This document shows positions 7,180-15,904 of a DNA stretch of 41,362 nt, one piece after another (position 1 is the first letter of the stretch; each line of letters begins with the position of its first letter). The position numbers and the translations under genes were made by a program. The stretch comes from Mucilaginibacter sp. (GTDB taxonomy: Bacteria; Bacteroidota; Bacteroidia; Sphingobacteriales; Sphingobacteriaceae). The DNA is taken from assembly GCF_028287845.1 (NCBI RefSeq), contig NZ_JAQBOW010000115.1, positions 1 through 41,362 of the forward strand, read 5' to 3'. The notes under the pieces are model-generated. The model made no database searches, was not told the DNA's origin, and was given only the letters and a program-made list of their open reading frames with translations.

Positions 7180-8109
7180 ATGAATCAAGAAAATAATTCG
7201 AGAAGAGATTTCCTTTTAACCGGAATAGCAGCCGCGACACTTGCAGTTGGGTGCAATTCAAAAAAAGATGCTTTTGAGGCGGGTGCTGAAGATGGGGCAG
7301 TGGCATCAGGTAAAAAAATAAAATTGCTATCTGTTGACGGGGAGGTAATTGAAGTAGATGAAGCTTTTCTGAAACCTGTTCCGCATTTGCCACCGGTTTC
7401 TAATACAGAAGCGCGCATTGGTATCCCCGGGAAAAAATTTGTAATGGTTATTGACCTTTCCCGGTGTAAAAACTTAAAACACTGCCAATCAGCCTGTAAC
7501 CACGCACACGATTTAAACCCGGGCGAGAACTGGATAAAAGTTGATCCGATGCAAAGTGCAGATCATACCGCCCCGTATTGGGAGCCAACCACCTGTATGC
7601 ATTGTGATGAACCACCCTGCGTGAAGGTTTGCCCGGTTGACGCGACATTTAAAAGAGAAGATGGCATCGTGTTAATTGATAGCGATCGTTGTATCGGCTG
7701 CCGTTTCTGCATGGCCGCCTGCCCATATTCTGCCCGTGTATTTAACTGGGGCGAACCGGATATACTGGCTGAAGTTGCCAATCAGCTTTATTCAGCCGAA
7801 ACTAGTATCCCTCAAAAAAAGGGAACAGTTGGTAAATGTGATTTTTGTGCTGATATGACCCGTGAGGGTATGTTGCCGCATTGCGTATCGGCTTGCCCGA
7901 ACGGTGTTTTTGCTTTTGGGGATATGAACGAGGATACCGTTACCAATGGCACCGAAACCTTTAGGTTTAGTGACCTGATAAGGGATAAAGCAGGTTATAG
8001 GTTGATGGAGGACCTGGGTACAAAACCAAGCGTTTACTATTTACCGCCGGTAAGCAGGAACTTCCCTTTTGAATCAGGACTTGAAAATGATAAGACACAA
8101 AATAGTTAA
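7180..8109 (+). CDS. PsrB/NrfC-like Tat-exported Fe-S electron-transfer subunit
   Basis: A 309-residue protein with a Tat signal (SRRDFLLTG) that runs into a lipobox-like LAVGC (Cys25), so it may be a Tat lipoprotein. Four cluster motifs follow. The first reads C96-KNL-KH-C102-QSA-C106, in which the second ligand of the usual CxxCxxCxxxC is Leu99. The others are C139/C142/C147/C151, C171/C174/C177/C181 and C220/C223/C235/C239, all complete. Such four-cluster ferredoxins pass electrons between an NrfD-type membrane subunit and a catalytic subunit in polysulfide/nitrite reductases and related complexes. Its partner is the NrfD gene 16 bp downstream. No molybdoenzyme gene is nearby. The first site would fit a [3Fe-4S] cluster. 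Confidence 0.9.
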   Translation: MNQENNSRRDFLLTGIAAATLAVGCNSKKDAFEAGAEDGAVASGKKIKLLSVDGEVIEVDEAFLKPVPHLPPVSNTEARIGIPGKKFVMVIDLSRCKNLKHCQSACNHAHDLNPGENWIKVDPMQSADHTAPYWEPTTCMHCDEPPCVKVCPVDATFKREDGIVLIDSDRCIGCRFCMAACPYSARVFNWGEPDILAEVANQLYSAETSIPQKKGTVGKCDFCADMTREGMLPHCVSACPNGVFAFGDMNEDTVTNGTETFRFSDLIRDKAGYRLMEDLGTKPSVYYLPPVSRNFPFESGLENDKTQNS

Positions 8110-8125
8110 CATTAAATAATTAACG

Positions 8126-9508
8126 GTGGAAAATCTAATAATAAACGAGAAAATAACAAAAGGCCAGCTACCGAAAAATTCTGTTTCTATAGCAAACCAC
8201 AAAATAATTTCCATAGCAGACGAGAAAATAATAAGCGATCTGCTGCCTCAAAAATTTGGCAAAGCCGGCAAAATATGGGTGGGCGTTTTAACAGCCATTT
8301 GTTTGGTGGGCCTGTATGCCTATTATCGCCAGTTACGATACGGTTTAATAGTTACCTCCATGCGTGATTATGTTTCGTGGGGTATTTATATATCAAACTT
8401 TGTATTTTTTGTCGCCATAAGCCTTGTGGGTTCATTAATAACCGCGGTATTCAGGCTAGCCGGTGTAAAATGGGGATCGCCGCTTACCCGCATTGCCGAG
8501 ATCATTGCCGTAGCCGCTATAATTTTTGCCTCCCTTATCATTATTGTTGATATGGGTAGCCCCGAACGGTTTTATTATTTATTTATTTATGGCCGTATAC
8601 AATCGCCTATTATATGGGATGTAATTGTTATAACCACTTATTTTTTCATCAGTATACTGCTTTTATATTACCCCCTATTGCCTGATATCCAGATACTGCT
8701 TCGTTTCAAACAAAGCACCGGGAAACGGCTATACCGGTTTTATAGCTTTATCGGCTCATTCTGGAAAGGCACCCCCGAACAGTTTAGATTGAGCGAAAAA
8801 GCCATTAACATACTTTGCATAACCATTATTCCTGTTGCATTTACCATTCACACGGTTACTTCCTGGTTATTTGCTACAACTTATCGCCCCGGCTGGGATA
8901 GTACCAACTTTGGCGCATACTTTATATCAGGAGCCTTTTTAGTAGGTGCAGGCGCAGTGGTAGTTGCCATGTATATTTTCAGAAAAGCCCAACATTTGGA
9001 AAAATATATTACAGAAGATCATTTTGAAAAGATGGGCCGGGTGTTGGTGCTGCTGGCATTGCTCTATCTGTATTTTAATATGAACGAGTTTCTGACCCCA
9101 TTTTTTAAAATGAAGGAATCAGAAGCGGAGTACCTCAATGGTCTTTTTTCGGGAAATTTTGCGCCATTATTTTGGTTCGCCATTTTAATCGGCATGATAG
9201 TACCCACGCTAATTCTGCTATTCAAAAAAGGCAGAAAACCATTGCCGGTATTTATAGCCGGGATAATGGTTGTTGTGGGAGCGTGGTTTAAACGTTATTT
9301 AATAGTAACCCCAACTTTGCTTCACCCCTTCCTGCCGATGCATGATGTACCCGAAAGCTATCGTCATTATTTCCCGAGCTGGGAAGAATGGGCCATAACC
9401 CTGGGTTCATTAGCGGGGGCCATGCTAATCATAACCATTTTGGCCAGGATATTTCCAATCATTCCTATTCAAGAAACTATAACCGAACAACATGAAACCA
9501 CAAAATAA
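8126..9508 (+). CDS. NrfD/PsrC-family quinone-interacting membrane subunit
   Basis: A 460-residue integral membrane protein with roughly ten transmembrane helices after an N-terminal cytoplasmic stretch of about 50 residues. The family signature is RDYVSWGIYISNFVFFVAISLVG near residue 80-102, then DMGSPERFYYLF, HTVTSWLFATTYRPGW and a late helix pair before an acidic tail. NrfD/PsrC subunits bind menaquinone and exchange electrons with an attached Fe-S protein; PsrC-type and ActC-type relatives may translocate protons. GTG 8126 is the likely start, as no in-frame ATG precedes the first helix. Its 3' end overlaps the next gene by 17 bp, so the two are translated together. Confidence 0.9.
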   Translation: MENLIINEKITKGQLPKNSVSIANHKIISIADEKIISDLLPQKFGKAGKIWVGVLTAICLVGLYAYYRQLRYGLIVTSMRDYVSWGIYISNFVFFVAISLVGSLITAVFRLAGVKWGSPLTRIAEIIAVAAIIFASLIIIVDMGSPERFYYLFIYGRIQSPIIWDVIVITTYFFISILLLYYPLLPDIQILLRFKQSTGKRLYRFYSFIGSFWKGTPEQFRLSEKAINILCITIIPVAFTIHTVTSWLFATTYRPGWDSTNFGAYFISGAFLVGAGAVVVAMYIFRKAQHLEKYITEDHFEKMGRVLVLLALLYLYFNMNEFLTPFFKMKESEAEYLNGLFSGNFAPLFWFAILIGMIVPTLILLFKKGRKPLPVFIAGIMVVVGAWFKRYLIVTPTLLHPFLPMHDVPESYRHYFPSWEEWAITLGSLAGAMLIITILARIFPIIPIQETITEQHETTK

Positions 9509-10391
9509 ATCAATTGCCACGTTACTAACCATTATTTTTCTTTTATCGGGCTATAAGGGTTTTACGCAAACCGCGCAAAAAGCCGACCTGAGCATTGCTG
9601 TTAATTACTTTATTAGTAACAACAAAGTGCCACGCCTGATGGTAAAAGTGAAAACCAAAGTAAATGGCAGATTTCAAAATGTAGCGGGCATTAGCCTTAA
9701 ATTGTTTTTAGATAAAGACACCGCCGGAAAATTTATAGGCAAAGTGGTAACTAATGATGATGGCGAAGCCACTGCCTATATTCCACCATCACTGAAAAGC
9801 CAGTGGGGAAACTCGCTCAAACACATTTTCGTAGCCACTTTTGACGGTAATAAAAAATATGAATCAGCAAATGGCGACGTTACCGTGGCTAAAGCAAAAA
9901 TTTTAATTGATGCCGGAAGCGACAAAACAATTACCGCATCAGTATTTGAAATGAAGGATACTTCATGGGTTCCGGTAAAAGGGGTTGACGTGGTATTGGC
10001 TATAAGGCGTATGGGTGCTGATCTTGCTATAAATGACACCCCTGCTTTTACAACCGATTCTACCGGAAAAGCATCCGGCGACTTTAAAAGAGACGGTATT
10101 CCGGGCGATGCTAAAGGAAACATTATACTGGTTGCCAAAGTACTAGACAATGATCAATACGGGAATTTATCTGTAGAAAAAACCGTGCCCTGGGGAGCTA
10201 AATTTACCATGGTAAATTTATTCGGTAAAAGAACACTTTTTGCAACAAGAGATAAGGCCCCTCTCTGGTTGCAACTTATAGCATATTCTATTATGTTTAT
10301 TGTTTGGGGTATTTTGGTTTACCTGGTATTTAACGTGTTCAAGATCAAAAAAATAGGGGAAGACATCACTGCCGGGATAAAAAAACAATAG
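9492..10391 (+). CDS. Periplasmic Ig-like protein with a C-terminal membrane anchor
   Basis: A 299-residue protein with a cleavable-looking signal peptide (MKPQNKSIATLLTIIFLLSG...), two Ig/CARDB-like beta domains (about 30-130 and 135-240) and a single C-terminal helix (LIAYSIMFIVWGILVYLVFN) followed by a basic cytoplasmic tail. The domain pattern VNYFISNNKVPRLMVKVKTKV...GKVVTNDDGEATAYIPP looks like a ligand-free structural fold. It begins inside the end of the NrfD gene and ends the operon before a terminator, so it is most likely an accessory or assembly subunit of that complex. No named family is recognised. Confidence 0.75.
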   Translation: MKPQNKSIATLLTIIFLLSGYKGFTQTAQKADLSIAVNYFISNNKVPRLMVKVKTKVNGRFQNVAGISLKLFLDKDTAGKFIGKVVTNDDGEATAYIPPSLKSQWGNSLKHIFVATFDGNKKYESANGDVTVAKAKILIDAGSDKTITASVFEMKDTSWVPVKGVDVVLAIRRMGADLAINDTPAFTTDSTGKASGDFKRDGIPGDAKGNIILVAKVLDNDQYGNLSVEKTVPWGAKFTMVNLFGKRTLFATRDKAPLWLQLIAYSIMFIVWGILVYLVFNVFKIKKIGEDITAGIKKQ

Positions 10392-10437
10392 GTTAATAAT
10401 AATGCCCGATCCCCGATACGGGCTAAAAAAACTGCGA

Positions 10438-10476
10438 AATCCGCGAAACTTCACCGAAAGTTCGCGGATTGTTTAT
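10438..10476 (+). terminator. Rho-independent terminator of the NrfD operon
   Basis: AATCCGCGAA-ACTT pairs with AAGT-TTCGCGGATT, with one bulged base and a short loop, and is followed by a T-rich GTTTATTTTA. It lies 46 bp after the last gene of the module. Confidence 0.8.
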
Positions 10477-10697
10477 TTTACATACAAGATGCGTTGAACT
10501 AAATGTTAATAATAGCCGGATTCTTTCTCCACCTATTTATTAACATTTTTTTATTGCGATAATTTTCAATATAATTGATCCGGCTACCTACACCCTAAGT
10601 ATAATATTATCTATTGTAAAATTCTTTTTTTTAGGAATTTTATTGTCAATTGCACTTCTTTTTACTTTGTGTATTTATCAAATAACATATAAAAAAA
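10477..10697. other. AT-rich leader of the nucleotide-sugar genes
   Basis: No gene is visible here. A short inverted repeat AAAATTC/GAATTTT (10618-10624 with 10635-10641) lies about 57 bp before the TTG start of the dehydrogenase gene. A TACTTTG stretch near 10663-10669 approximates a -7 box. Both are weak. Confidence 0.3.
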
Positions 10698-11999
10698 TTG
10701 AACATAATAAATAACTATCAAATACAAGATATTGCTATCATTGGATTGGGTTATGTTGGCCTTCCTTTGGCTATTGAATTTGGCAAAAAATATAGAGTTA
10801 CCGGATTCGATATAAATATTAATCGTATAGATGAATTGGCCAACGGCACTGATCATACTTTGGAAGCAGCGCCCGACGAATTAAAAAATGTGACACGGTC
10901 TGCTCACGACGATTTGGGAGTTTATTTTACGTTTGATAAAAGCAAACTGAATAATTGTAACCTATTTATTATAACCGTACCCACACCGGTAGACCAATAT
11001 AACACTCCAGACCTGTCACTGTTGATTAAAGCGACAGAAACCGTTGCCATTGCATTGAAAAAAGGGGATATTGTGATATACGAGTCTACGGTATATCCGG
11101 GGTGTACAGAAGATAATTGCATTCCTGTTTTAGAAAAACATTCGGGCCTGGTATTTAATACTGATTTTTTTTGCGGTTATTCGCCCGAACGCATAAATCC
11201 TGGCGATAAAACCAGGACACTCACAAACATTAAAAAAGTTACATCGGGATCTACCCCACAGTCTGCTAAAATAATCAATGAATTATACCAGTCGATAATT
11301 CCGGCAGGTACGCATTTAGCCTCGTCTATTAAAGTTGCAGAATCTGCAAAGATTATTGAAAATGCACAGCGGGACATCAACATCGCGTTTGTGAATGAGC
11401 TATCGAAAATATTTAACTTATTAGGGATAGATACAAATGAAGTTTTAGAAGCCGCTTCCACCAAATGGAACTTTTTGCCTTTTAAACCAGGATTGGTAGG
11501 CGGTCATTGTATTGGTGTTGACCCTTATTATCTAGCCCAAAAAGCAACTTCAGCAGGCTATCATCCCGAAATTATATTATCCGGCAGGCGAATTAATGAC
11601 AGCATGGGCCCGTATATAGCAGATGCGGTAATTAAATTAATGGTTAAGAAACAGATCAACGTTTGGCAATCATCCATTTTAATAATGGGTTTTACTTTTA
11701 AAGAAAATTGCCCGGATATACGCAATACCAAGGTGGTTGATATTGTTAAAGAATTTCAAAGCTATAATGCTGATATTGAAGTTTATGACCCATGGGCAAA
11801 TTGCGAACAAGTTCATCTTGAATATAATCTGGATTGCAATAACACTTTACCGCGTGATAAAACTTATGATGCCATTATATTGGCCGTAAGTCACGATGAG
11901 TTTTTAAAAATTGATATTAAAGCAATGTTAAAGGAACCCGGTATTTTGTTTGATGTAAAAGGTATTTTGGATCCGTCAATGATTGATGGCAGATTATAA
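10698..11999 (+). CDS. tviB: TviB/WbpO-type UDP-N-acetylhexosamine 6-dehydrogenase
   Basis: A 433-residue nucleotide-sugar dehydrogenase. It has the Rossmann motif GLGYVG at residues 16-21, the substrate loop [10 protein letters not shown], the catalytic-Cys motif GGHC271IGVDPYYL and [15 protein letters not shown], all as in the UDP-glucose/GDP-mannose dehydrogenase superfamily. The closest subgroup by pattern is TviB/WbpO (Vi antigen and B-band O-antigen), which oxidises UDP-GlcNAc or UDP-GalNAc at C6 with 2 NAD+. The next gene is a WbpP/TviC epimerase, supporting that subgroup. The start is TTG 10698; no ATG precedes the Rossmann motif, so a non-ATG start is needed. No glycosyltransferase or flippase lies nearby. 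Confidence 0.85.
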   Translation: MNIINNYQIQDIAIIGLGYVGLPLAIEFGKKYRVTGFDININRIDELANGTDHTLEAAPDELKNVTRSAHDDLGVYFTFDKSKLNNCNLFIITVPTPVDQYNTPDLSLLIKATETVAIALKKGDIVIYESTVYPGCTEDNCIPVLEKHSGLVFNTDFFCGYSPERINPGDKTRTLTNIKKVTSGSTPQSAKIINELYQSIIPAGTHLASSIKVAESAKIIENAQRDINIAFVNELSKIFNLLGIDTNEVLEAASTKWNFLPFKPGLVGGHCIGVDPYYLAQKATSAGYHPEIILSGRRINDSMGPYIADAVIKLMVKKQINVWQSSILIMGFTFKENCPDIRNTKVVDIVKEFQSYNADIEVYDPWANCEQVHLEYNLDCNNTLPRDKTYDAIILAVSHDEFLKIDIKAMLKEPGILFDVKGILDPSMIDGRL

Positions 12000-12009
12000 A
12001 TATATTCCG

Positions 12010-12984
12010 ATGTACGAAAAAAAATATCACGACTTAGATCTAAGTAAGAACAGTTTCCTTATTACCGGTGGGGCAGGATTTATAGGCTCGAACCTGGTGG
12101 AATATTTATTGAAATACGGCGCTAAAAAGGTTAGGGTGCTTGATGATTTTTCCACTGGTTTTCATGAAAATATCAATGAGTTTAAATCCAATCCGGCTTT
12201 TGAATTAATAGAAGGAAACATTTGTGATTTTGAAACTTGCAAAAGGGCTGTTAAGGGCATAGACTACGTGAGTCATCAGGCAGCACTCGGTTCTGTACCG
12301 CGGTCTATTAACGATCCAATCACCACTAATGCAATAAATATTGGCGGTTTTTTAAACATGCTTTGTGCGGTAAAAGATGAACCTAATGTGAAGCGCTTTG
12401 TTTATGCAGCATCATCGTCAACTTATGGCGACAGTAAAGAACTACCAAAGGTTGAAGACCGGATAGGAAAGCCTTTATCGCCGTATGCAGTAACAAAATA
12501 CATTAATGAATTATACGCTGATGTTTTTGCCAAAACGTATGGAATGGAAACTATAGGGTTAAGATATTTTAATGTTTTTGGCCCGCGTCAAAGCCCTAAA
12601 GGCGCATATGCGGCTGTGATACCGTTATTTATAGATGCAGTAAAAAATAACCTTTCACCAACTATACATGGAGACGGTGAGCAAACCAGGGATTTTACAT
12701 TTGTTGAAAACGCAGTTCAGGCAAATGTAAAAGCCTTTTTTATCGAAAATAATGAAGCTGCTAACCATGTTTACAATATAGCTTGTGGAGAAAAAACCTC
12801 GCTTAACCAGCTTTTAGAAAAGATAAATTATTTTGCGAAAAAAAATGTAACCGGCACGCATACGCAAAGCCGTACAGGTGATATTAAAAATAGCTGGGCA
12901 GATATTTCAAAGGCTAAAAGACTTTTAAATTATTACCCACAATTCAAATTAGATGATGGAATACAAATTACGCTAAACCAATGA
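12010..12984 (+). CDS. tviC: TviC/WbpP-type UDP-GlcNAc(A) C4-epimerase
   Basis: A short-chain dehydrogenase-type epimerase of about 324 residues. It has GGAGFIGSN (NAD loop) near the N-terminus, then HQAALGSVPRSINDPI, AASSSTYGD, the catalytic SPYAVTKY and RYFNVFGPRQSPKGAYAAVIP. These match WbpP almost phrase by phrase. It interconverts UDP-GlcNAc/GalNAc and their uronic acids, so with the dehydrogenase it yields UDP-GalNAcA. The candidate starts TTG 11983 and ATG 11986 overlap the dehydrogenase gene. I prefer ATG 12010, which gives the spacing to the NAD loop seen in WbpP. Confidence 0.85.
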   Translation: MYEKKYHDLDLSKNSFLITGGAGFIGSNLVEYLLKYGAKKVRVLDDFSTGFHENINEFKSNPAFELIEGNICDFETCKRAVKGIDYVSHQAALGSVPRSINDPITTNAINIGGFLNMLCAVKDEPNVKRFVYAASSSTYGDSKELPKVEDRIGKPLSPYAVTKYINELYADVFAKTYGMETIGLRYFNVFGPRQSPKGAYAAVIPLFIDAVKNNLSPTIHGDGEQTRDFTFVENAVQANVKAFFIENNEAANHVYNIACGEKTSLNQLLEKINYFAKKNVTGTHTQSRTGDIKNSWADISKAKRLLNYYPQFKLDDGIQITLNQ

Positions 12985-13037
12985 CATTATGTTGAATCGA
13001 CCTCCAGTTTGGCAGTAAGCAAATGCAGCAATAAACC

Positions 13038-13054
13038 TATATCCGTTAAATGTT
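13038..13054. repeat. 17-bp direct repeat, copy 1
   Basis: TATATCCGTTAAATGTT occurs here and again, identically, at 14628-14644. The two copies bracket the BamA-like gene. This one lies 54 bp after the epimerase stop. Confidence 0.8.
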
Positions 13055-13087
13055 ATTACCGTACTGTCCCACGCACACGTGGATACA

Positions 13088-13117
13088 CCTGGGACGCTTG
13101 GGACACCTGGGACACCA
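13088..13117. repeat. Short tandem TGGGAC repeats
   Basis: Three TGGGAC units spaced about 9-10 bp apart (CCTGGGACGC, TTGGGACACC, TGGGACACC) lie in the 230-bp gap between the epimerase and BamA-like genes, just after a CCAC-N6-GTGG inverted repeat. No coding sequence is seen here. Confidence 0.5.
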
Positions 13118-13217
13118 CAAATCACAATCATATGATAATCAACCTATTAAATAATTGACAAATAAACTGACTATTAAATTAACGGTCAACAGTTGGGCGA
13201 CTTAAGATTTATTTGGC

Positions 13218-14579
13218 TTAAAAAGATTCATTTAAATTCAGGAAAAATCCTTTGTTGCCATATTTGCCAAAAGCGTAATCTAATGCCAGGTTGGTACGGG
13301 TAGCTTTGTTAAACAACACACGTAAACCGGCACCGTAGCCGGGTTGAAATACCTGGAACAGTTTGGTGCCCTGTTCATCGTTAGCTGTTTGCAGGTTTGC
13401 AAAGGTAACACCGCTTAGAAACTTGTTTTTTAATATAGGGAAGCGAAATTCGGCCTCTGTATCATTAAATTGGGTACCCTTAAAATATTGCGACGTATAG
13501 CCCCTGCCGCTCCTGAAAGACCCGTCGCGCGCGGTGCCCGGTAATTCAAGGTAAGGTATTGAACCGTTGATCAGGTAGGAACCCCAGTTCCAAAGCGCTA
13601 ACACAGTTTCGGGGTTGATGGTTGATAAGCTAAAATATTTTCTAAAGTCGGTAGTAAATTGTACGGAATTTTTTGTGCTGCCTATCCACGTTTGATTAGC
13701 CCTGATGCCGGCATCAAAGTAAATGCCTTTATAAGCGCGGTTTGGGTTATCGCGTGTAATGTACTCTACATTAAAAAGAAATCCATTTGCCGAGTAATGA
13801 TCCTGCGGAAAACCATGCTGGTTATTGTAAACACTGGATGGCGTTGCATTATTAGTGGTATCCTTGTTTTGAATGCTCCGCCTTACCTCGAATGACAATC
13901 CGGCTCCCACAAAAAGATTTTTCTCCACCTCCTTGTAAATCTTTTCCCTGAAATTATAATATAGCGAATGGATGGAATAAACTTTGTGCGCCGCATCTGC
14001 CAGTACCTTATCTGTAGCGCTTCCTCCATTAACCTCGCGGCCTATACCTAAACCATAATCAGGCGTTACCGTTTTTGCAACTACCAGGTTACCCTGAATG
14101 TTCCAACTGTTACCGGGCGTAAATATATTATGATTGACATAAAAATAAAGAATGCCTTTACTTGTAATAGAGGCCGAGGTTGCCGCGACTGATAGCAATG
14201 TATTAGGGTCATTACCTAATTTTTTACCCGCTACAGCTTTAATGCCTAATTGAGCGCCAATGGTGGGGTTAGCAGCAATATTAGGTACAATAGTAATACC
14301 TGACCTTTTATGCAATGTATCCGCCTTTTTTTTAGGATAGAGAATATTCCGGGCTAAATCACTAAAATCATATTGCCTGTTTAGGTTATCTGATAGCTTT
14401 TGCCGTTTTAAACCTTTAGTACGTAAAGAATCCTCTTTTAGGGAATCAGCCGGAACAATTACCTGGCTGTAAACAACTCCGCGAGTGTTGATAAACAATA
14501 ATAACAATAATAATAATCTCAAAAAAGAACGCCTTTTATTGACTAAGCTAAACCGTGCTGTTAAAGTATAAAAATTCAA
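13218..14579 (-). CDS. BamA/TamA-family (Omp85-like) outer-membrane beta-barrel
   Basis: A 453-residue protein with a long signal region (RRSFLRLLLLLLLFINTRGVVYSQ). A linker of about 60 residues follows, then a sixteen-strand-type barrel starting ITIVPNIAANPTIGAQLGIK. It carries the family's GRGYTSQYFKG motif in the position of the conserved RGF/RGY lid loop and a C-terminal strand ending in Phe (FFLNLNESF). No POTRA domains are visible, so it is a short surface-antigen type rather than BamA itself. It probably transports or inserts a polypeptide, or acts as a channel. It is transcribed toward the tviBC pair and flanked by an exact 17-bp direct repeat. Substrate unknown. Confidence 0.8.
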   Translation of the reverse strand: MNFYTLTARFSLVNKRRSFLRLLLLLLLFINTRGVVYSQVIVPADSLKEDSLRTKGLKRQKLSDNLNRQYDFSDLARNILYPKKKADTLHKRSGITIVPNIAANPTIGAQLGIKAVAGKKLGNDPNTLLSVAATSASITSKGILYFYVNHNIFTPGNSWNIQGNLVVAKTVTPDYGLGIGREVNGGSATDKVLADAAHKVYSIHSLYYNFREKIYKEVEKNLFVGAGLSFEVRRSIQNKDTTNNATPSSVYNNQHGFPQDHYSANGFLFNVEYITRDNPNRAYKGIYFDAGIRANQTWIGSTKNSVQFTTDFRKYFSLSTINPETVLALWNWGSYLINGSIPYLELPGTARDGSFRSGRGYTSQYFKGTQFNDTEAEFRFPILKNKFLSGVTFANLQTANDEQGTKLFQVFQPGYGAGLRVLFNKATRTNLALDYAFGKYGNKGFFLNLNESF

Positions 14580-14627
14580 ATTACAATAGTTAAATTAGTT
14601 GAGTGGTTTAAGTATCTTTTTAACTCA

Positions 14628-14644
14628 TATATCCGTTAAATGTT
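14628..14644. repeat. 17-bp direct repeat, copy 2
   Basis: Identical to 13038-13054. It lies 49 bp upstream of the BamA-like start and 129 bp upstream of the preferred PAS-kinase start, that is, in the divergent promoter region. Confidence 0.8.
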
Positions 14645-14772
14645 CTATACAGCCCATAATTTAAGACCAAGGTACACTTAATAATAAAAAACATTTCATA
14701 TAACGTGTCAGTTGTAATAAGATTGTTTAATATTAACAGTTGGGGTTGGCATACAGAACTCAATTAAGAAAA

Positions 14773-15864
14773 ATGATAACTGATCAAGATTCATCTAATC
14801 CATTTTTAAATAACATATTTGATCTGGAGCTTTTTTTTCAATTGTCGCCAGATATGATATGTATAGCCGGTTATGATGGGTATTTTAAAAAAATAAATCC
14901 AGCGGTTCAAAAAACACTGGGATATACCTATGATGAACTATTTTCTAAACCAATAAATGAATTTGTGTATGACGAAGATAAAGCGATCACATCATATAGC
15001 CGCGAAAATCTTAAAAAGTCAATACCATTATTAAATTTTGAAAATAGATATGTAACAAAATCCGGCGAAATTGTATGGCTTGCTTGGACATCAATGCCTA
15101 TTGAGAGCCAAAGGCTGGTATTTGCGATAGCCAAGAATATTACGCATAAAAAGAAACTTGAGGAAGGCCGGAATTTACTGCTTACCAATTTTTTAAAAAT
15201 AAATAATGAGTTAAAGCAACTAGCTTATACAACAGCACATGATTTTCGATCGCCTGTAAATAATTTACTTTCCATTTTTAGCCTGATTGATGTTTCTAAA
15301 ATACCCGATAGTGAAGTAATAGAATATTTAGATATTTTAAAATCATCTGCCGGCAGCCTTCATGATCGCTTAAATAATTATTTAGATATCCTGATCCAAA
15401 AAAACAATATCCAGCTTGAACAGGTAAGTTTAAGCGAATGTTTTAACACGGTGCTTAAATCTTTACGGTCTTTAATAATAGATTCGGGCACTGAAATACA
15501 GGCCGACTTTTCTGACCTTGATCTGGTAAAATTTAATAAAGCATATTTAGAAAGCATTTTTCTAAACCTGATAACCAATTCCATTAAATATGCTAAGCCA
15601 AATACATTCCCCGTAATTTCGGTTTATAGTAAACGTTTAAACGGGGCAAACCTGTTAATTTTACAGGATGAAGGGCTTGGATTTGATATGGAAAAAGTAA
15701 AGGAGAAGATTTTTGGGTTTAACCAAAAATTTAATGGCAATATAGATAGTAAAGGAATTGGTCTTTACTTAGTCTATAATCATATAACAAGTTTAGGGGG
15801 GCAAATTGATATAGAAAGCCGCCTTAATGAGGGGGCAAAATTTACAATCTCATTCAAAGAATAG
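14773..15864 (+). CDS. Cytosolic PAS-domain sensor histidine kinase
   Basis: 363 residues from ATG 14773; the TTG at 14740 would add 11 residues and is less likely. The order is: PAS domain at about 20-125 (LSPDMICIAGYDGYFKKINPAV, RYVTKSGEIVWLAW, FAIAKNITHKKK), HisKA with phospho-acceptor His156 (YTTAHDFRSPVNN), and HATPase with N box NLITNSIKYA, G1 DEGLGFD and G2 GIGLYLV. There is no transmembrane segment, so it senses an internal signal through PAS. No response regulator is adjacent, so it is an orphan. It is divergent from the BamA-like gene. Confidence 0.85.
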   Translation: MITDQDSSNPFLNNIFDLELFFQLSPDMICIAGYDGYFKKINPAVQKTLGYTYDELFSKPINEFVYDEDKAITSYSRENLKKSIPLLNFENRYVTKSGEIVWLAWTSMPIESQRLVFAIAKNITHKKKLEEGRNLLLTNFLKINNELKQLAYTTAHDFRSPVNNLLSIFSLIDVSKIPDSEVIEYLDILKSSAGSLHDRLNNYLDILIQKNNIQLEQVSLSECFNTVLKSLRSLIIDSGTEIQADFSDLDLVKFNKAYLESIFLNLITNSIKYAKPNTFPVISVYSKRLNGANLLILQDEGLGFDMEKVKEKIFGFNQKFNGNIDSKGIGLYLVYNHITSLGGQIDIESRLNEGAKFTISFKE

Positions 15865-15869
15865 TTAAA

Positions 15870-15893
15870 CCTGTTACTGAGAGCAATAACAGG
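15870..15893. terminator. Weak hairpin between convergent genes
   Basis: A 7-bp stem (CCTGTTA/TAACAGG) with a 10-base loop and no T run lies between the stops of the PAS kinase and the T9SS protein genes. It may act as a poor bidirectional terminator. Confidence 0.3.
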
Positions 15894-15904
15894 CACCTAT
15901 TCGA

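Noticed and set aside
7180..9508. Calling the Fe-S/NrfD pair a polysulfide or nitrite reductase
   Set aside because: No catalytic molybdopterin or multiheme subunit lies in the window.
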